Under the pieces are notes generated by a model, which was not told the DNA's origin, did not search any database, and saw nothing but the letters and a program-made list of their open reading frames with translations. DNA of 64,000 nucleotides from Selenomonas sp. AB3002 (lineage in GTDB: Bacteria > Bacillota > Negativicutes > Selenomonadales > Selenomonadaceae): assembly GCF_000702545.1 (NCBI RefSeq), contig NZ_JNIO01000005.1, positions 1 to 64,000 of the forward strand, read 5' to 3'. This document shows, piece after piece, positions 51,762 to 59,458 of the stretch. Every line of letters starts with the position of its first letter. Position 1 is the stretch's first letter. The position numbers and the translations under genes were made by a program.

Positions 51762-52514
51762 TCACAGTGTCAGGTGCTGAACTACATTCAGCACGAATTG
51801 CTGACAGACCTGAGCAGTCTCTGGCTGGAAGTCTTCATCATTGAACTCGGTATTGGAGAGGATGCGGATGCCAAGGAAGGGGATATTGTACTGGTGGCAA
51901 ACAAGGGCTGCGGAGGCGGTCTCCATATCCTCGCAGGAGGAATTGAAGTTATCGTGGAGGTACTGGATGCGCTCAATCTGCCGATTCCAGGTATTGCAGC
52001 TGGCTATGGTGCCAGCAATGACCTGTCCTCTGGTGTAGATCCTGCTCACCATGTGAGCAGTGTTCAGGAGGCTGGAGTCTCCAGGATAGTGGACTGCCTG
52101 AGGGATGAAGGTGCCATCTGCGGGACTGTAGGCGTAAGTACCCATCAGCTCCATGTGGCTCCAGTCAGCAGTCTTTTCTTTGGCAGTACGATAAGAACTG
52201 GCATCGAAGGACTGCTGGCCCAGGACGATATCGTAGGCTTTTAGGGCCGGATCGTGGCCTCCGGCTGTGCCCTGGCTGATGATGGCCGTGGGATGGAATT
52301 GCTCAATGCCCAAGGCTGTAGCGGCAGCGGCGTTGCTCATGCCCACTGAGGTAACAGCTATCACCAGTGGAATGTCATGGTACTGCCCTTCTACGAAACG
52401 CCAGCTGCCAAGCATGTGCTCCCGGGGCTGCTGAAGGGAAGCTATGAGGAATTCAGTTTCTAGATTCATGGCGCCTTCAATCATTACTTTTGTATCGCTG
52501 GTACTCACTTGCAA
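51762..52514 (-). CDS. MTA/SAH nucleosidase-type phosphorylase-fold protein
   Basis: 250 residues. The PNP/MTAN fold is clear: VMIEGAMNLETEFLI, VIAVTSVGMSNAAAATALGI, AIISQGTAGGHDPALKAYDIVLG and the substrate block SCEDMETASAALVCHQYNIPFLGIRILSN with the conserved M-E and the catalytic Asp region (ILSNTE where SD is usual; the general acid is Asn here in my reading). These enzymes cleave adenine from methylthioadenosine or S-adenosylhomocysteine and would relieve product inhibition of SAM-using methylases, such as the one encoded in the island. TTG start 52514 after AAAGGAG. Normally chromosomal. Confidence 0.8.
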   Translation of the reverse strand: MQVSTSDTKVMIEGAMNLETEFLIASLQQPREHMLGSWRFVEGQYHDIPLVIAVTSVGMSNAAAATALGIEQFHPTAIISQGTAGGHDPALKAYDIVLGQQSFDASSYRTAKEKTADWSHMELMGTYAYSPADGTFIPQAVHYPGDSSLLNTAHMVSRIYTRGQVIAGTIASCNTWNRQIERIQYLHDNFNSSCEDMETASAALVCHQYNIPFLGIRILSNTEFNDEDFQPETAQVCQQFVLNVVQHLTL

Positions 52515-52536
52515 AACTGCTCCTTTCGGCGTATTG

Positions 52537-52577
52537 AAAAGCCCGCTGCAGGGGCCTTGTGAGGCTTGCGGCGGGCT
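52537..52577 (-). terminator. Terminator of hupB-like gene
   Basis: GC-rich stem AGCCCGC (52540-52546) with GCGGGCT (52571-52577); a short T-run follows on the minus strand. Confidence 0.5.
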
Positions 52578-52586
52578 GGGGTGTTC

Positions 52587-52856
52587 TTAGTACTTCACGC
52601 TGGATTTGAAGGAAAGGCTCTCGCTTGCAGCAATTTCAATCTCTGCGCCAGTTTGAGGGTTGCGGCCTTTGCGGGCTGCACGCTTGGCCTTTTTGAAGGT
52701 GCCGAAGCCGATGAGACGGATCTCGGCATCATTCTTGACTTCTTCAGCGATAGTGTTGAGAAGTGCGTCAATGATGGCCTTGGTGTCCTTCTTGGAAACC
52801 TTGGATGCTTCTGCTACTTTGTCTACCAGAGCGGACTTGCTTATTACTTCTGCCAT
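52587..52856 (-). CDS. hup: HU-family DNA-binding protein
   Basis: 89 residues, standard HU length. Blocks: MAEVISKSALVDKVAEAS, KKDTKAIIDALLNTIAEEV, EIRLIGFGTFKKAKRAARKG and the DNA-arm tip RNPQTGAEIEI. A nucleoid protein that bends DNA; plasmid copies can aid replication origins or transposition. It has its own promoter (52896-52924) and terminator (52537). ATG preceded by AAGAGGTTATAA. Confidence 0.93.
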   Translation of the reverse strand: MAEVISKSALVDKVAEASKVSKKDTKAIIDALLNTIAEEVKNDAEIRLIGFGTFKKAKRAARKGRNPQTGAEIEIAASESLSFKSSVKY

Positions 52857-52895
52857 GTTTATAACCTCTTTTCTGTATTTTGATTGACCTGGGTC

Positions 52896-52924
52896 ATTAT
52901 AATACAGTGGAGTGGGCTTGGCAA
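52896..52924 (-). promoter_or_regulatory. HU gene promoter
   Basis: Minus strand TTGCCA (52919-52924), 17 bases, perfect TATAAT (52896-52901). Confidence 0.7.
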
Positions 52925-52964
52925 GCCAGGCGATTGATTTTAGTGGTGTTATGGAACGGCATAA

Positions 52965-53001
52965 AAATATTGGGAGGGCTGGTCAAAGATGGTCAGCCTC
53001 C
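52965..53001 (-). terminator. Terminator after the coiled-coil gene
   Basis: Minus-strand stem from 53001 to 52973 (GGAGGCTG with CAGCCCTCC, one bulge) followed by a T-rich tail. Confidence 0.55.
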
Positions 53002-53008
53002 TACTCGA

Positions 53009-53224
53009 TTACTCGCCATATAATTCTTTGAGTTTGCCAAGAGCCTCATCCGGGGCAATGCCCTTGCCAGCAAGGTACTCGTTGAGAACCTTGAAGTCGG
53101 TCTTGGTTTTGGCATCTTCCAGCTTAGCCAAGTCTGCCTTGAGGTTTTTCAGTTCCTCGGTTTTCTTCTCAATCTTTGCCTTGATGTCCTCAATTTTCTG
53201 TTCGTAATTCACTACTCTTGCCAT
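53009..53224 (-). CDS. Small coiled-coil protein
   Basis: 71 residues. Residues 7 to about 42 are a continuous charged coiled coil (QKIEDIKAKIEKKTEELKNL, KADLAKLEDAKTK), followed by a short helix-turn (VLNEYLAGKGIAPDEALGKLKEL). No family recognised; similar short proteins occur near ssb and topB on conjugative elements. ATG follows AGGAGGAATTATC, a strong site. It lies 95 bases after ssb and ends at a terminator, so it may be the last gene of the topB-ssb operon. Confidence 0.6.
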   Translation of the reverse strand: MARVVNYEQKIEDIKAKIEKKTEELKNLKADLAKLEDAKTKTDFKVLNEYLAGKGIAPDEALGKLKELYGE

Positions 53225-53319
53225 GATAATTCCTCCTAAAAAAGATGATATGATGGTATGAACTCATCTAAGATATGAAGCTTCCACATAAATGTCGATT
53301 TTCCTGCTTTTGATTTTTG

Positions 53320-53784
53320 TTAAAAGGGAATTTCCACGCCATAGGCCTCTGCCGAAATGCTCATATCTTGCAAAGCGGGAACGCCGATAGAGGCAGTTGT
53401 TTCTGGAACTGGAATGGCTGCACTCTCTGCAACCGGGGTAAGCTGCTGGGCAGGGGAAACTTCTTTACGATAATCCACGAATTCAACTATATCGGCTGTT
53501 ACTTCGCTGAAATTTAGGCGTTTGCCGTCTTTGGTGGTGTAAGTGTTGGTGGAAAGGTGTCCTCGGACATTTACCTGTCTGCCTTTGAGCAGATAATCCC
53601 GGCAGTGCTCTGCGATTTTACCCCACGCATTTATGCGGTGAAACTCTGCCGGAATCTTGCCTTCCTTGTTCTTCTTGAAGCCTTTGGGACTGGCGAGATT
53701 GAAATGGGAAACCAGTCTGCCGTCCTTGGTTACACGGCTGTCAATATCAGTGGCCACCCGGCCACTGAGAATAACGATATTCAT
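53320..53784 (-). CDS. ssb: Single-stranded DNA-binding protein
   Basis: 154 residues. The OB fold is recognisable: MNIVILSGRVATDIDSRVTK, ...FNLASPKGF, EFHRINAWGKIAEHCRDYLLKG, RQVNVRGHLSTNTYTT and LNFSEVTADIVEFVD. The C-terminal tail ends in GVEIPF, close to the DDDIPF tip that recruits partner proteins. Protects single-stranded plasmid DNA in transfer and replication. It follows topB by 3 bases and is probably co-transcribed with it. Confidence 0.93.
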   Translation of the reverse strand: MNIVILSGRVATDIDSRVTKDGRLVSHFNLASPKGFKKNKEGKIPAEFHRINAWGKIAEHCRDYLLKGRQVNVRGHLSTNTYTTKDGKRLNFSEVTADIVEFVDYRKEVSPAQQLTPVAESAAIPVPETTASIGVPALQDMSISAEAYGVEIPF

Positions 53785-53787
53785 AAA

Positions 53788-55836
53788 TCATCCTGCCTTT
53801 CGCTTGAAGTTTTTCTTCCCGTAGCTGCCGTTTTTCTTTTTAGCCGGAGCCGGATTGAAGTCAGGCTTTCCACGCTTATCGCTGAAAATGGATTTACAAG
53901 CTCTTTCCGGGTCCGTACAAATCCAATATTTCTTTCCGTTCTTCTTGGAGGTTATGAGCTTCAGAGGTCTGCCGCACTGGGGGCATTTAGGGATGTCCCG
54001 GGGAGGCTCGATTTCCCTGTGAATGGCATCCTCCAGAAGTTGCTGGATATAGGTTTTTTGCTGGGCGAAGAAATCCTGCACGGACATTTCTCTGTTGCTG
54101 ATGGCCTCTAAGTTTTTCTCCCAGAGGGCTGTGATGTCCGGGTAGGTGATGCTGTCCGGCAGAAGCTGGATTATCATCATGGCCTTTTCTGTGGGCACCA
54201 GCTCTTTTTTCTCCAGCTTCAGATAGTGTCTTTCCTGCAATAGCTCAATCTCTCCTGCTCTGGTGGCCTCGGTGCCGATGCCAGAGCAGTCTTTTAATAT
54301 GGGCTTCAGAGATTTGTCCTTCACGTAACTGCCGATGTTCTTCATGGCAGCCAGCAAGGTGGAAGTGGTGAAACGCTTGGGAGGCTTGGTTACTTTGGTA
54401 ACCAGTTCGGCTTCCTTGTTTGTTACGCTTTCGCCATTTTGCACCGCTGGAAGCTGGGCTGTTTCTTCCTTATCCCCGTCTTTGTTTGTCGGCTCTCCCT
54501 GATAGAGTACCTTCCAGCCGGGGGAAAGAATGACTTTGCCGTTTGCCACGAAGGTTTCTCCGGTGGCTTCAATCTCAATGTGGGTAGTGAGGAATTTCTG
54601 CGGGGGATAGAACTGGGCAAGGTAGGCTTTGGCCACCATTTCATAGAGGTTACGCTGCATATCCGTCAGTTCGTCCATGTTGGCCTTTACCGTGGTGGGC
54701 ACAATGGCGTGATGGGCAGAAATCTTTTTGTCATTCCAGGCCTTGCTGCGGAGAGAACTGTCAGTTCCTTGTACGAATTTAGCAAAGTCCTCTGACAAGG
54801 AGCCAAGGTTATCAAGGATCTGCGGTACATCGGCCAGCTGGTTGGTGGGCAGGTAGTCACAGTCAGAGCGAGGGTAAGTGGTGAGCTTCTTCTCGTAGAG
54901 TTCCTGCTGAGTGTCCAAGACCTGCTGTGGTGAGTAGCCATATTTCTTACCCGCCGCAATTTGCAGGGCAGACAAGGAATACGGAAGCGGTGGTTGGGAC
55001 TGGCCTTCCTTTTGATCCATTTTGCGGATAACTCCTGTTTGTCCCTGAACCTTGCTGACTATGGCCTCGGCTCGGGCTTTTTCCAGAAGTCTGCCATCGG
55101 CATCCAGTCCCTCCATGTCTTCCGGTATCTGCCAATGGGAGACAATCTCCCCTTGCTGGTGCTGCCAAGTGGCTTTGACCTGAAAATAGTTCACCGGGTG
55201 GAAATCCTGAATCTCCTTTTCCCGGCGAACCACGAGGCCGAGGGTTGGGGTCTGCACCCGGCCAACGCTGACCACGCTGCTGTAACCTGCCTTTTCGGCG
55301 TGTTTTGTGCAAGCACGGGTCATGTTCATGCCAATAATCCAGTCAGCCCGGGAGCGGGCAAGGGCTGAATTGCGTAGGCCGATGAACTCCCTGTTATCCC
55401 GCAAATCCTTCAGGGCTTCATGGACGGACTTCTCATCCAAGGCATTGATGAGGATTCGCTGGACTGGCTTTTTCGAGAGAACGCCGATGTAGTTCAGCAC
55501 CTCATCCACAAGCAGCTGACCTTCCCTGTCCGGGTCCCCGGCGTTGATAATGATATCGGCCTTCAGGGCGAACTCCTTCACGGCCTTGAATTGCTCTTTG
55601 GCATTTGCCTTGACCTTCATCTGCCACTTGTCAGGGATAATGGGCAGAAGGCCGATGTCCCAGGATTTGTATTTCTCGTCATACTCCTGTGGCTCAAATT
55701 GCTCCAAGATGTGGCCATAGCACCATGTAACCACATCATTGCCACAGACAAAGCAAGACCTTTGTTTGTTCGCACTGCCCAGCCCCTTGGCAATGGCCTC
55801 GGCAAGGCTGGGCTTTTCGGCTATGAATAAACGCAT
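53788..55836 (-). CDS. topB: DNA topoisomerase III (type IA)
   Basis: 682 residues. TOPRIM start MRLFIAEKPSLAEAIAKGLG with the acidic pair INAGDPDREGQLLVDEVL; the active-site tyrosine is in TTYPRSDCDYLP (about residue 313). Late blocks: YFQVKATWQ, GIGTEATRAGEIELL, and a C-terminal zinc-ribbon CPQCGRPLK...CTDPERACKSIF with a basic tail (KKKNGSYGKKNFKRKAG). Single-strand passage enzyme that separates linked DNA strands; commonly encoded on conjugative plasmids. ATG has AAGGAGG 7 bases upstream. Confidence 0.93.
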   Translation of the reverse strand: MRLFIAEKPSLAEAIAKGLGSANKQRSCFVCGNDVVTWCYGHILEQFEPQEYDEKYKSWDIGLLPIIPDKWQMKVKANAKEQFKAVKEFALKADIIINAGDPDREGQLLVDEVLNYIGVLSKKPVQRILINALDEKSVHEALKDLRDNREFIGLRNSALARSRADWIIGMNMTRACTKHAEKAGYSSVVSVGRVQTPTLGLVVRREKEIQDFHPVNYFQVKATWQHQQGEIVSHWQIPEDMEGLDADGRLLEKARAEAIVSKVQGQTGVIRKMDQKEGQSQPPLPYSLSALQIAAGKKYGYSPQQVLDTQQELYEKKLTTYPRSDCDYLPTNQLADVPQILDNLGSLSEDFAKFVQGTDSSLRSKAWNDKKISAHHAIVPTTVKANMDELTDMQRNLYEMVAKAYLAQFYPPQKFLTTHIEIEATGETFVANGKVILSPGWKVLYQGEPTNKDGDKEETAQLPAVQNGESVTNKEAELVTKVTKPPKRFTTSTLLAAMKNIGSYVKDKSLKPILKDCSGIGTEATRAGEIELLQERHYLKLEKKELVPTEKAMMIIQLLPDSITYPDITALWEKNLEAISNREMSVQDFFAQQKTYIQQLLEDAIHREIEPPRDIPKCPQCGRPLKLITSKKNGKKYWICTDPERACKSIFSDKRGKPDFNPAPAKKKNGSYGKKNFKRKAG

Positions 55837-55848
55837 GGAATTTCCTCC

Positions 55849-56241
55849 TTAGAAAGTGGCCTTGCTGGCAGGTGCAGCAATTTTCACTTCTGCCGTATCG
55901 CCGGATGGGGGCATAGTGGATTTTTCGGTTTCCGGCTTTTTCTCCTTGCCCATGTTCTCGATAAGGAGCCGGAGGGCTGCTTGCATAGTGTCCTTGTCCT
56001 CGAGGTCAATGCCGAAGCTGCTGAGTTCCCCTACCATATTGGAGTGTTTGCTGGCATTCAGGCTATACTCCAAGGTCTTGATTTCTGCTTTCAGCTTATT
56101 GCGGCGGTCACGGAGCTTGTCCAAATCCTTTTCTACCACTTCCAGCTGTTCCTTCTTCTTGGCCAGCTGCTCGGTTTTCCTCTCCCCGTCACCGCTGACG
56201 ATCTGGTAAATGTTTTCTACTTCCTGATGGCTGATGTTCAT
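55849..56241 (-). CDS. Coiled-coil protein of the transfer leading region
   Basis: 130 residues. Residues about 20-65 are a coiled coil (TEQLAKKKEQLEVVEKDLDKL, then RNKLKAEIKTLEYSLNAS); then a short helical part (DKDTMQAALRLLIENMGKEKK) and an Ala/Pro/Ser tail. Family not recognised. ATG overlaps the stop of the TraD-like gene as ATGA, and topB follows after 12 bases; all are one operon. It may be an accessory relaxosome protein (inference from position). Confidence 0.55.
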   Translation of the reverse strand: MNISHQEVENIYQIVSGDGERKTEQLAKKKEQLEVVEKDLDKLRDRRNKLKAEIKTLEYSLNASKHSNMVGELSSFGIDLEDKDTMQAALRLLIENMGKEKKPETEKSTMPPSGDTAEVKIAAPASKATF

Positions 56242-56495
56242 AATAAGTTTGCCTCCCTTTTGTAATCCTGCAATATTTGCAGGATCCTGTCATGGTCATA
56301 ATCCTCCAAGATTCCTGCTTCCTCAAAAATCAATCCAGCCTTGTAGACCATCAGAATGCGCTGGTGTTTTCGAGCTATCTGGTTCTCTTGGGCAATCTCT
56401 CTCTCCAAGGTTCTCTGCTTTGCCTCCATATCTTCAATCTTGCGATTGACGGCGGCAAGGCTTCTTTTCCGCTGCTCCAACCTTGTTATGGGCAT
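56238..56495 (-). CDS. TraD-like small relaxosome-associated protein
   Basis: 85 residues. A coiled-coil N-terminus (EQRKRSLAAVNRKIEDMEAK) and the C-terminal block RILMVYKAGLIFEEAGILED...ILQILQDYK match the short TraD/MobC-like accessory proteins encoded divergently from MobA/TraA relaxases (pattern: hydrophobic-G-GxxxEKAGLL). ATG 56495 follows GGAGG by 6 bases; a GTG one codon earlier is less well placed. It was originally divergent from the relaxase gene 59459; the spacer is now split by the IS21 element. First gene of the topB-ssb operon. Confidence 0.55.
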   Translation of the reverse strand: MPITRLEQRKRSLAAVNRKIEDMEAKQRTLEREIAQENQIARKHQRILMVYKAGLIFEEAGILEDYDHDRILQILQDYKREANLL

Positions 56496-56521
56496 CACCT
56501 TCCTCCCTAAGAGATACCCAT

Positions 56522-56570
56522 ATTATAAATATGGTAGAGGGTCGGAAAACTATACAATGTTTTACTCTAC
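56522..56570 (-). promoter_or_regulatory. Promoter of the traD-like operon with repeat R3
   Basis: Minus strand perfect TATAAT at 56522-56527, with no good -35. Just upstream, 56544-56570 contains GTAGAGTAAAACATTG, a partial copy of the element seen at 438-474 and 10393-10428. Confidence 0.45.
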
Positions 56571-56657
56571 GCAGAAATTTCTCGTAGGGCGAAAAAAAAT
56601 ATGGGGTTCTGAATCCTCGCCACTTTTCTAACCTGGCCACATTTCGGTAGGTAGAGG

Positions 56658-56666
56658 TGCTATAAT
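56658..56666 (+). promoter_or_regulatory. Extended -10 reading towards the relaxase, now cut off by IS21
   Basis: TGCTATAAT, a perfect extended -10 on the plus strand. It lies 25 bases before the IS21 target duplication, facing the relaxase gene more than 2.7 kb away. It was probably the original relaxase promoter (inference). Confidence 0.45.
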
Positions 56667-56787
56667 GCCACCATAAGTGAGCAGCACTACGTTAACTGAT
56701 TATTACACGCCAAAGAAACCGGTGGTTCACGAAAAGGGAACCACCGGTTCACAGTAATGACACCAGTAATTCACGGAAGGAAACCGG

Positions 56788-57549
56788 TTAGTGGTTCTCC
56801 TCTGGGTGGAGCGGATACGGACTCAGGATGTTCCTCATGTTTGTCTCTCCAGTATAGACATGGATGGCATTCTGAACCAGTCTATCCATAATGGAGTCTG
56901 CGTTGGCATCTCCTCCCAGCAAATTGTGCCATTCCTTTATGGGATGCTGCGTACACAATAGCATGGAGCTGTTTCCATAACGCTGCTCTACCAAGTCAAA
57001 TAGGAAATGAGCCTCATCCGGGCGTACGGTACGTGAAGCCCATTCATCGATGATAAGCAGGTTGTACCTGCTCAGCCTTTTTAGCAGTTTCAGCTTGCCG
57101 CCAATGGTTTCTCCAGCGATTGCCATTTTTTCCAACAAGTCGGCCAGTCGCATGTAGAGGACACTCTTGCCATGGCGGCACACCGCCTTGCCGATTACAC
57201 AGCCCAGATATGTCTTACCAGAACCTGTAAAGCCTGTGATTATGATGTTGGTATAGGTCTCAAGGAACTGGCAGGTAAGCAGGCTGAGTATCTGATTCTG
57301 GTCCAGCTGCCTGTTAACATAGACTATGGAATTGCTGTCGGCATCTTTGAAGCGGAACTTCGCTTGGTTTATAAGGCGTTTAAGCTTGGTAGCATGCTTA
57401 TCCTGATACACGAAGTCGATAAGCATGGCCAGACGCTCTTCAAAGGGCATATCTGCATAGGTGCTGACCTGCTGCTGTTCCCGCAGCCCTTTGAGGAATG
57501 CCTCAAGCCCCATGCCCTTCAGTTTCTCACAAGTGTCGTTACTCAGCAT
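56788..57549 (-). CDS. istB: IS21 helper ATPase IstB
   Basis: 253 residues. AAA+ motifs: Walker A GFTGSGKTYLGCVIG and Walker B YNLLIIDEWASR, plus SSMLLCTQHPIKEWHNLLGG. It is the ATP-dependent target-selection partner of IstA. I start at ATG 57549, 8 bases after GGAGG and overlapping the end of istA, the usual IS21 arrangement; a longer reading begins at 57579. Confidence 0.92.
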   Translation of the reverse strand: MLSNDTCEKLKGMGLEAFLKGLREQQQVSTYADMPFEERLAMLIDFVYQDKHATKLKRLINQAKFRFKDADSNSIVYVNRQLDQNQILSLLTCQFLETYTNIIITGFTGSGKTYLGCVIGKAVCRHGKSVLYMRLADLLEKMAIAGETIGGKLKLLKRLSRYNLLIIDEWASRTVRPDEAHFLFDLVEQRYGNSSMLLCTQHPIKEWHNLLGGDANADSIMDRLVQNAIHVYTGETNMRNILSPYPLHPEENH

Positions 57550-59101
57550 GGCTGTCACCTCCGTAATAGGATGCACCACGCACCAAGCCTTTGTTGCTGG
57601 AGCCAGTAGATTTTATCTCGGTTTCTACTCTGCCGGGCAACTGAGCCGTGGTCAAGATGGCTTTTAGATGACGGTAGCGGGGTGAGTGGAACTGTGACAA
57701 AGCCTTGCGGCAGGCAGCTTCAAGCTCTGGCGGTGAGAATTTCTTATCCAGCTTCAGCACTGACAGCACGGAATTATATGCCTGTTCCTGAATACGTACA
57801 GATTCAAAAATGCGGTCAACGACCATGCGGGTGGCAGGGCCAATCTTATCTGCCCACCGACACATACGCTCGCCATTCATTTCCGGCTGATTGAAGTATG
57901 GCGGCATATCTTCCTTTCTGGTGTCATATTTGCCGGATATGCCTTTTGGAAACCGCCGATGCCGTGAAATGCACTGGTTGTTGTGGTAAATCTCCAATGT
58001 AGCCTCCATGAGCTTCACATCTACCTTGTGGCCTGCATAGTTGTGCGGAACGGAGTAAAAATTCTTTTCCACCGAAACATGGCAGTTGGGATATACCTTA
58101 CGGTCACGCAGCCACTCTGCAAGTTCGTAGGGGATGTCAGGAAGCTTCTCCAAAAAGTTTTTTTCATCTAGCCAAAGCTCATAACGACTGCCGGGACGCT
58201 TTTGGAATGGCAGTTTGTTAAATTCATTCAGGGCAGTGCGTACGGCCTTTTTAAGTGCGTCGAAGTCATGGAACGTCTCATTGCGAAGTCTGGCAATTAC
58301 AGCAGTAGCGAGCTTGCCAACCGTGCCTTCTACAGATGCTTTTGCCTTGGGACGCTTGACGGGGGCAGGCATGATGGCTGTCATATAATGATTCGCCATA
58401 GCCTCATAGGCCTCATTGAGCACGATTTCTCCTTCCCGCGGGTGTGCAATAACCCCGGTTTTAAGATTGTCGCAGATAGTCCGCCTGGGAACCCCGCCAA
58501 AAAACTCATACATATGAATATGACAGCGGAGCCAAGTACGCTCCTTGCAGTCAAGGCATGGCTCCACATAGGAATACTGGCTGTAGGGCAGCGTACCTAC
58601 AAACAGAAAAACCTTGAAGACTTCGCCAGTGGCTCTGTCTACCAACTTCATGACTTTTCCGCTCCAGTCAACCTCGCAGGCATCCCCCGGACGATGAGCA
58701 AGATGATTCGTCAGGTTGTTGCTGGCAGTGTATGCCTCATAGCCCATGCAAAACTTCGTATAACCGAAGGCAAACTGGCCGGAAGAACTGCATGTAGCCT
58801 GATACTCCTGCCACAGAAGCTTGAGAGTAACACCTACTCGTTTAAGCTCCTCGTGAATATGAGCATAGTCTGGCTGGCGATAGACAGTTTCGTATATATG
58901 CCTGTCCGGATAAAACTGACGATATGCTTCTTCATCCGTGAGCGATGCCACATCGCCAAAAGAAATCCCCCGTTCCTTGGCAATGCTCAGCACATCGCTG
59001 ATGGAACGCTTTGAGATATGGTGGAGTCTGGCAATGGCATTTTGTGACATGCCTGACTCAGCCAATCTCATGATGAGCTTGACCCTGATTTTCTGACTCA
59101 T
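57539..59101 (-). CDS. istA: IS21 transposase IstA
   Basis: About 520 residues. An N-terminal HTH (LAESGMSQNAIARLHHISKRS) is followed by the DDE core: DWSGKVMKLVD, RTICDNLKTGVIAHPR and the acidic third site in KASVEGTVGKLATAV. Cuts and joins the IS ends. ATG 59101 is 9 bases after AGGAG; an ATG three codons earlier overlaps that site. Full length with no frameshift. Confidence 0.92.
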   Translation of the reverse strand: MSQKIRVKLIMRLAESGMSQNAIARLHHISKRSISDVLSIAKERGISFGDVASLTDEEAYRQFYPDRHIYETVYRQPDYAHIHEELKRVGVTLKLLWQEYQATCSSSGQFAFGYTKFCMGYEAYTASNNLTNHLAHRPGDACEVDWSGKVMKLVDRATGEVFKVFLFVGTLPYSQYSYVEPCLDCKERTWLRCHIHMYEFFGGVPRRTICDNLKTGVIAHPREGEIVLNEAYEAMANHYMTAIMPAPVKRPKAKASVEGTVGKLATAVIARLRNETFHDFDALKKAVRTALNEFNKLPFQKRPGSRYELWLDEKNFLEKLPDIPYELAEWLRDRKVYPNCHVSVEKNFYSVPHNYAGHKVDVKLMEATLEIYHNNQCISRHRRFPKGISGKYDTRKEDMPPYFNQPEMNGERMCRWADKIGPATRMVVDRIFESVRIQEQAYNSVLSVLKLDKKFSPPELEAACRKALSQFHSPRYRHLKAILTTAQLPGRVETEIKSTGSSNKGLVRGASYYGGDSHAE

Positions 59102-59316
59102 AAAAAACATCTCCTCTCAGTAGACACTGGGTTAAGTCCCAAGATAAATCTACGTGGAGGAGATGTGGTTTCCTTCTATGAACAGATGGTTTCCATCCGT
59201 GAATTATGCGATTTTGAGATGTGGTTTCCGCACATGAATTAGTGGTTTCCAGTCGTGAACTGGTGGTTTCCTTAGCGTGTAATATTCAGTTAACTTTGCT
59301 TTACATGTGCAGTTAG

Positions 59317-59375
59317 GAGTTTCTCGGTGGAGAAACTCAAAAAGACCGGCATCGAGGAAATCACTTTCTTCGATG
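59317..59375. other. Two stem-loops beside the relaxase: candidate oriT
   Basis: Stem 1: GAGTTTCTC-GGTG-GAGAAACTC (59317-59338), a perfect 9-bp inverted repeat. Stem 2: CATCGAGGAAA-TCAC-TTTCTTCGATG (59350-59375), 11 bp with one G-T pair. They lie between the IS21 element and the relaxase, where an origin of transfer is expected. No nic site was recognised. They also overlap the small frame at 59327 and could instead be RNA structures. Confidence 0.4.
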
Positions 59376-59431
59376 CTAAGACGGGACAGACCCGCAGGGC
59401 TTCCCTTTTGCCATTCGCTGGCGCTCATTGA
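59327..59431 (+). CDS. Possible 34-residue peptide upstream of the relaxase
   Basis: GTG start 7 bases after AGGAG, encoding VEKLKKTGIEEITFFDAKTG and then QTRRASLLPFAGAH. The sequence looks protein-like, but the frame overlaps both stem-loops of the candidate oriT. The frame is closed by a stop inside the IS21 target duplication, so it is not a piece cut by the insertion. Function unknown. Confidence 0.3.
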   Translation: MEKLKKTGIEEITFFDAKTGQTRRASLLPFAGAH

Positions 59432-59458
59432 ACTGCCGTTGGCTGAAGGAGGATTGGA

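Larger units (their letters stand above)
56697..59288 (-). mobile_element. IS21-family insertion sequence with intact target duplication
   Basis: 2592 bp from TGATTATTACACGC to GCGTGTAATATTCA, matching inverted ends (TGAWTATTACACGCYAAGG). Inside each end, AAACCxxTxxTTCACG-type repeats recur several times, as is typical for IS21 transposase binding sites. GTTAAC is duplicated directly outside (56691-56696 and 59289-59294), giving a 6-bp target site. Encodes istA and istB. Both genes are intact, so the copy may be active. Confidence 0.85.
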
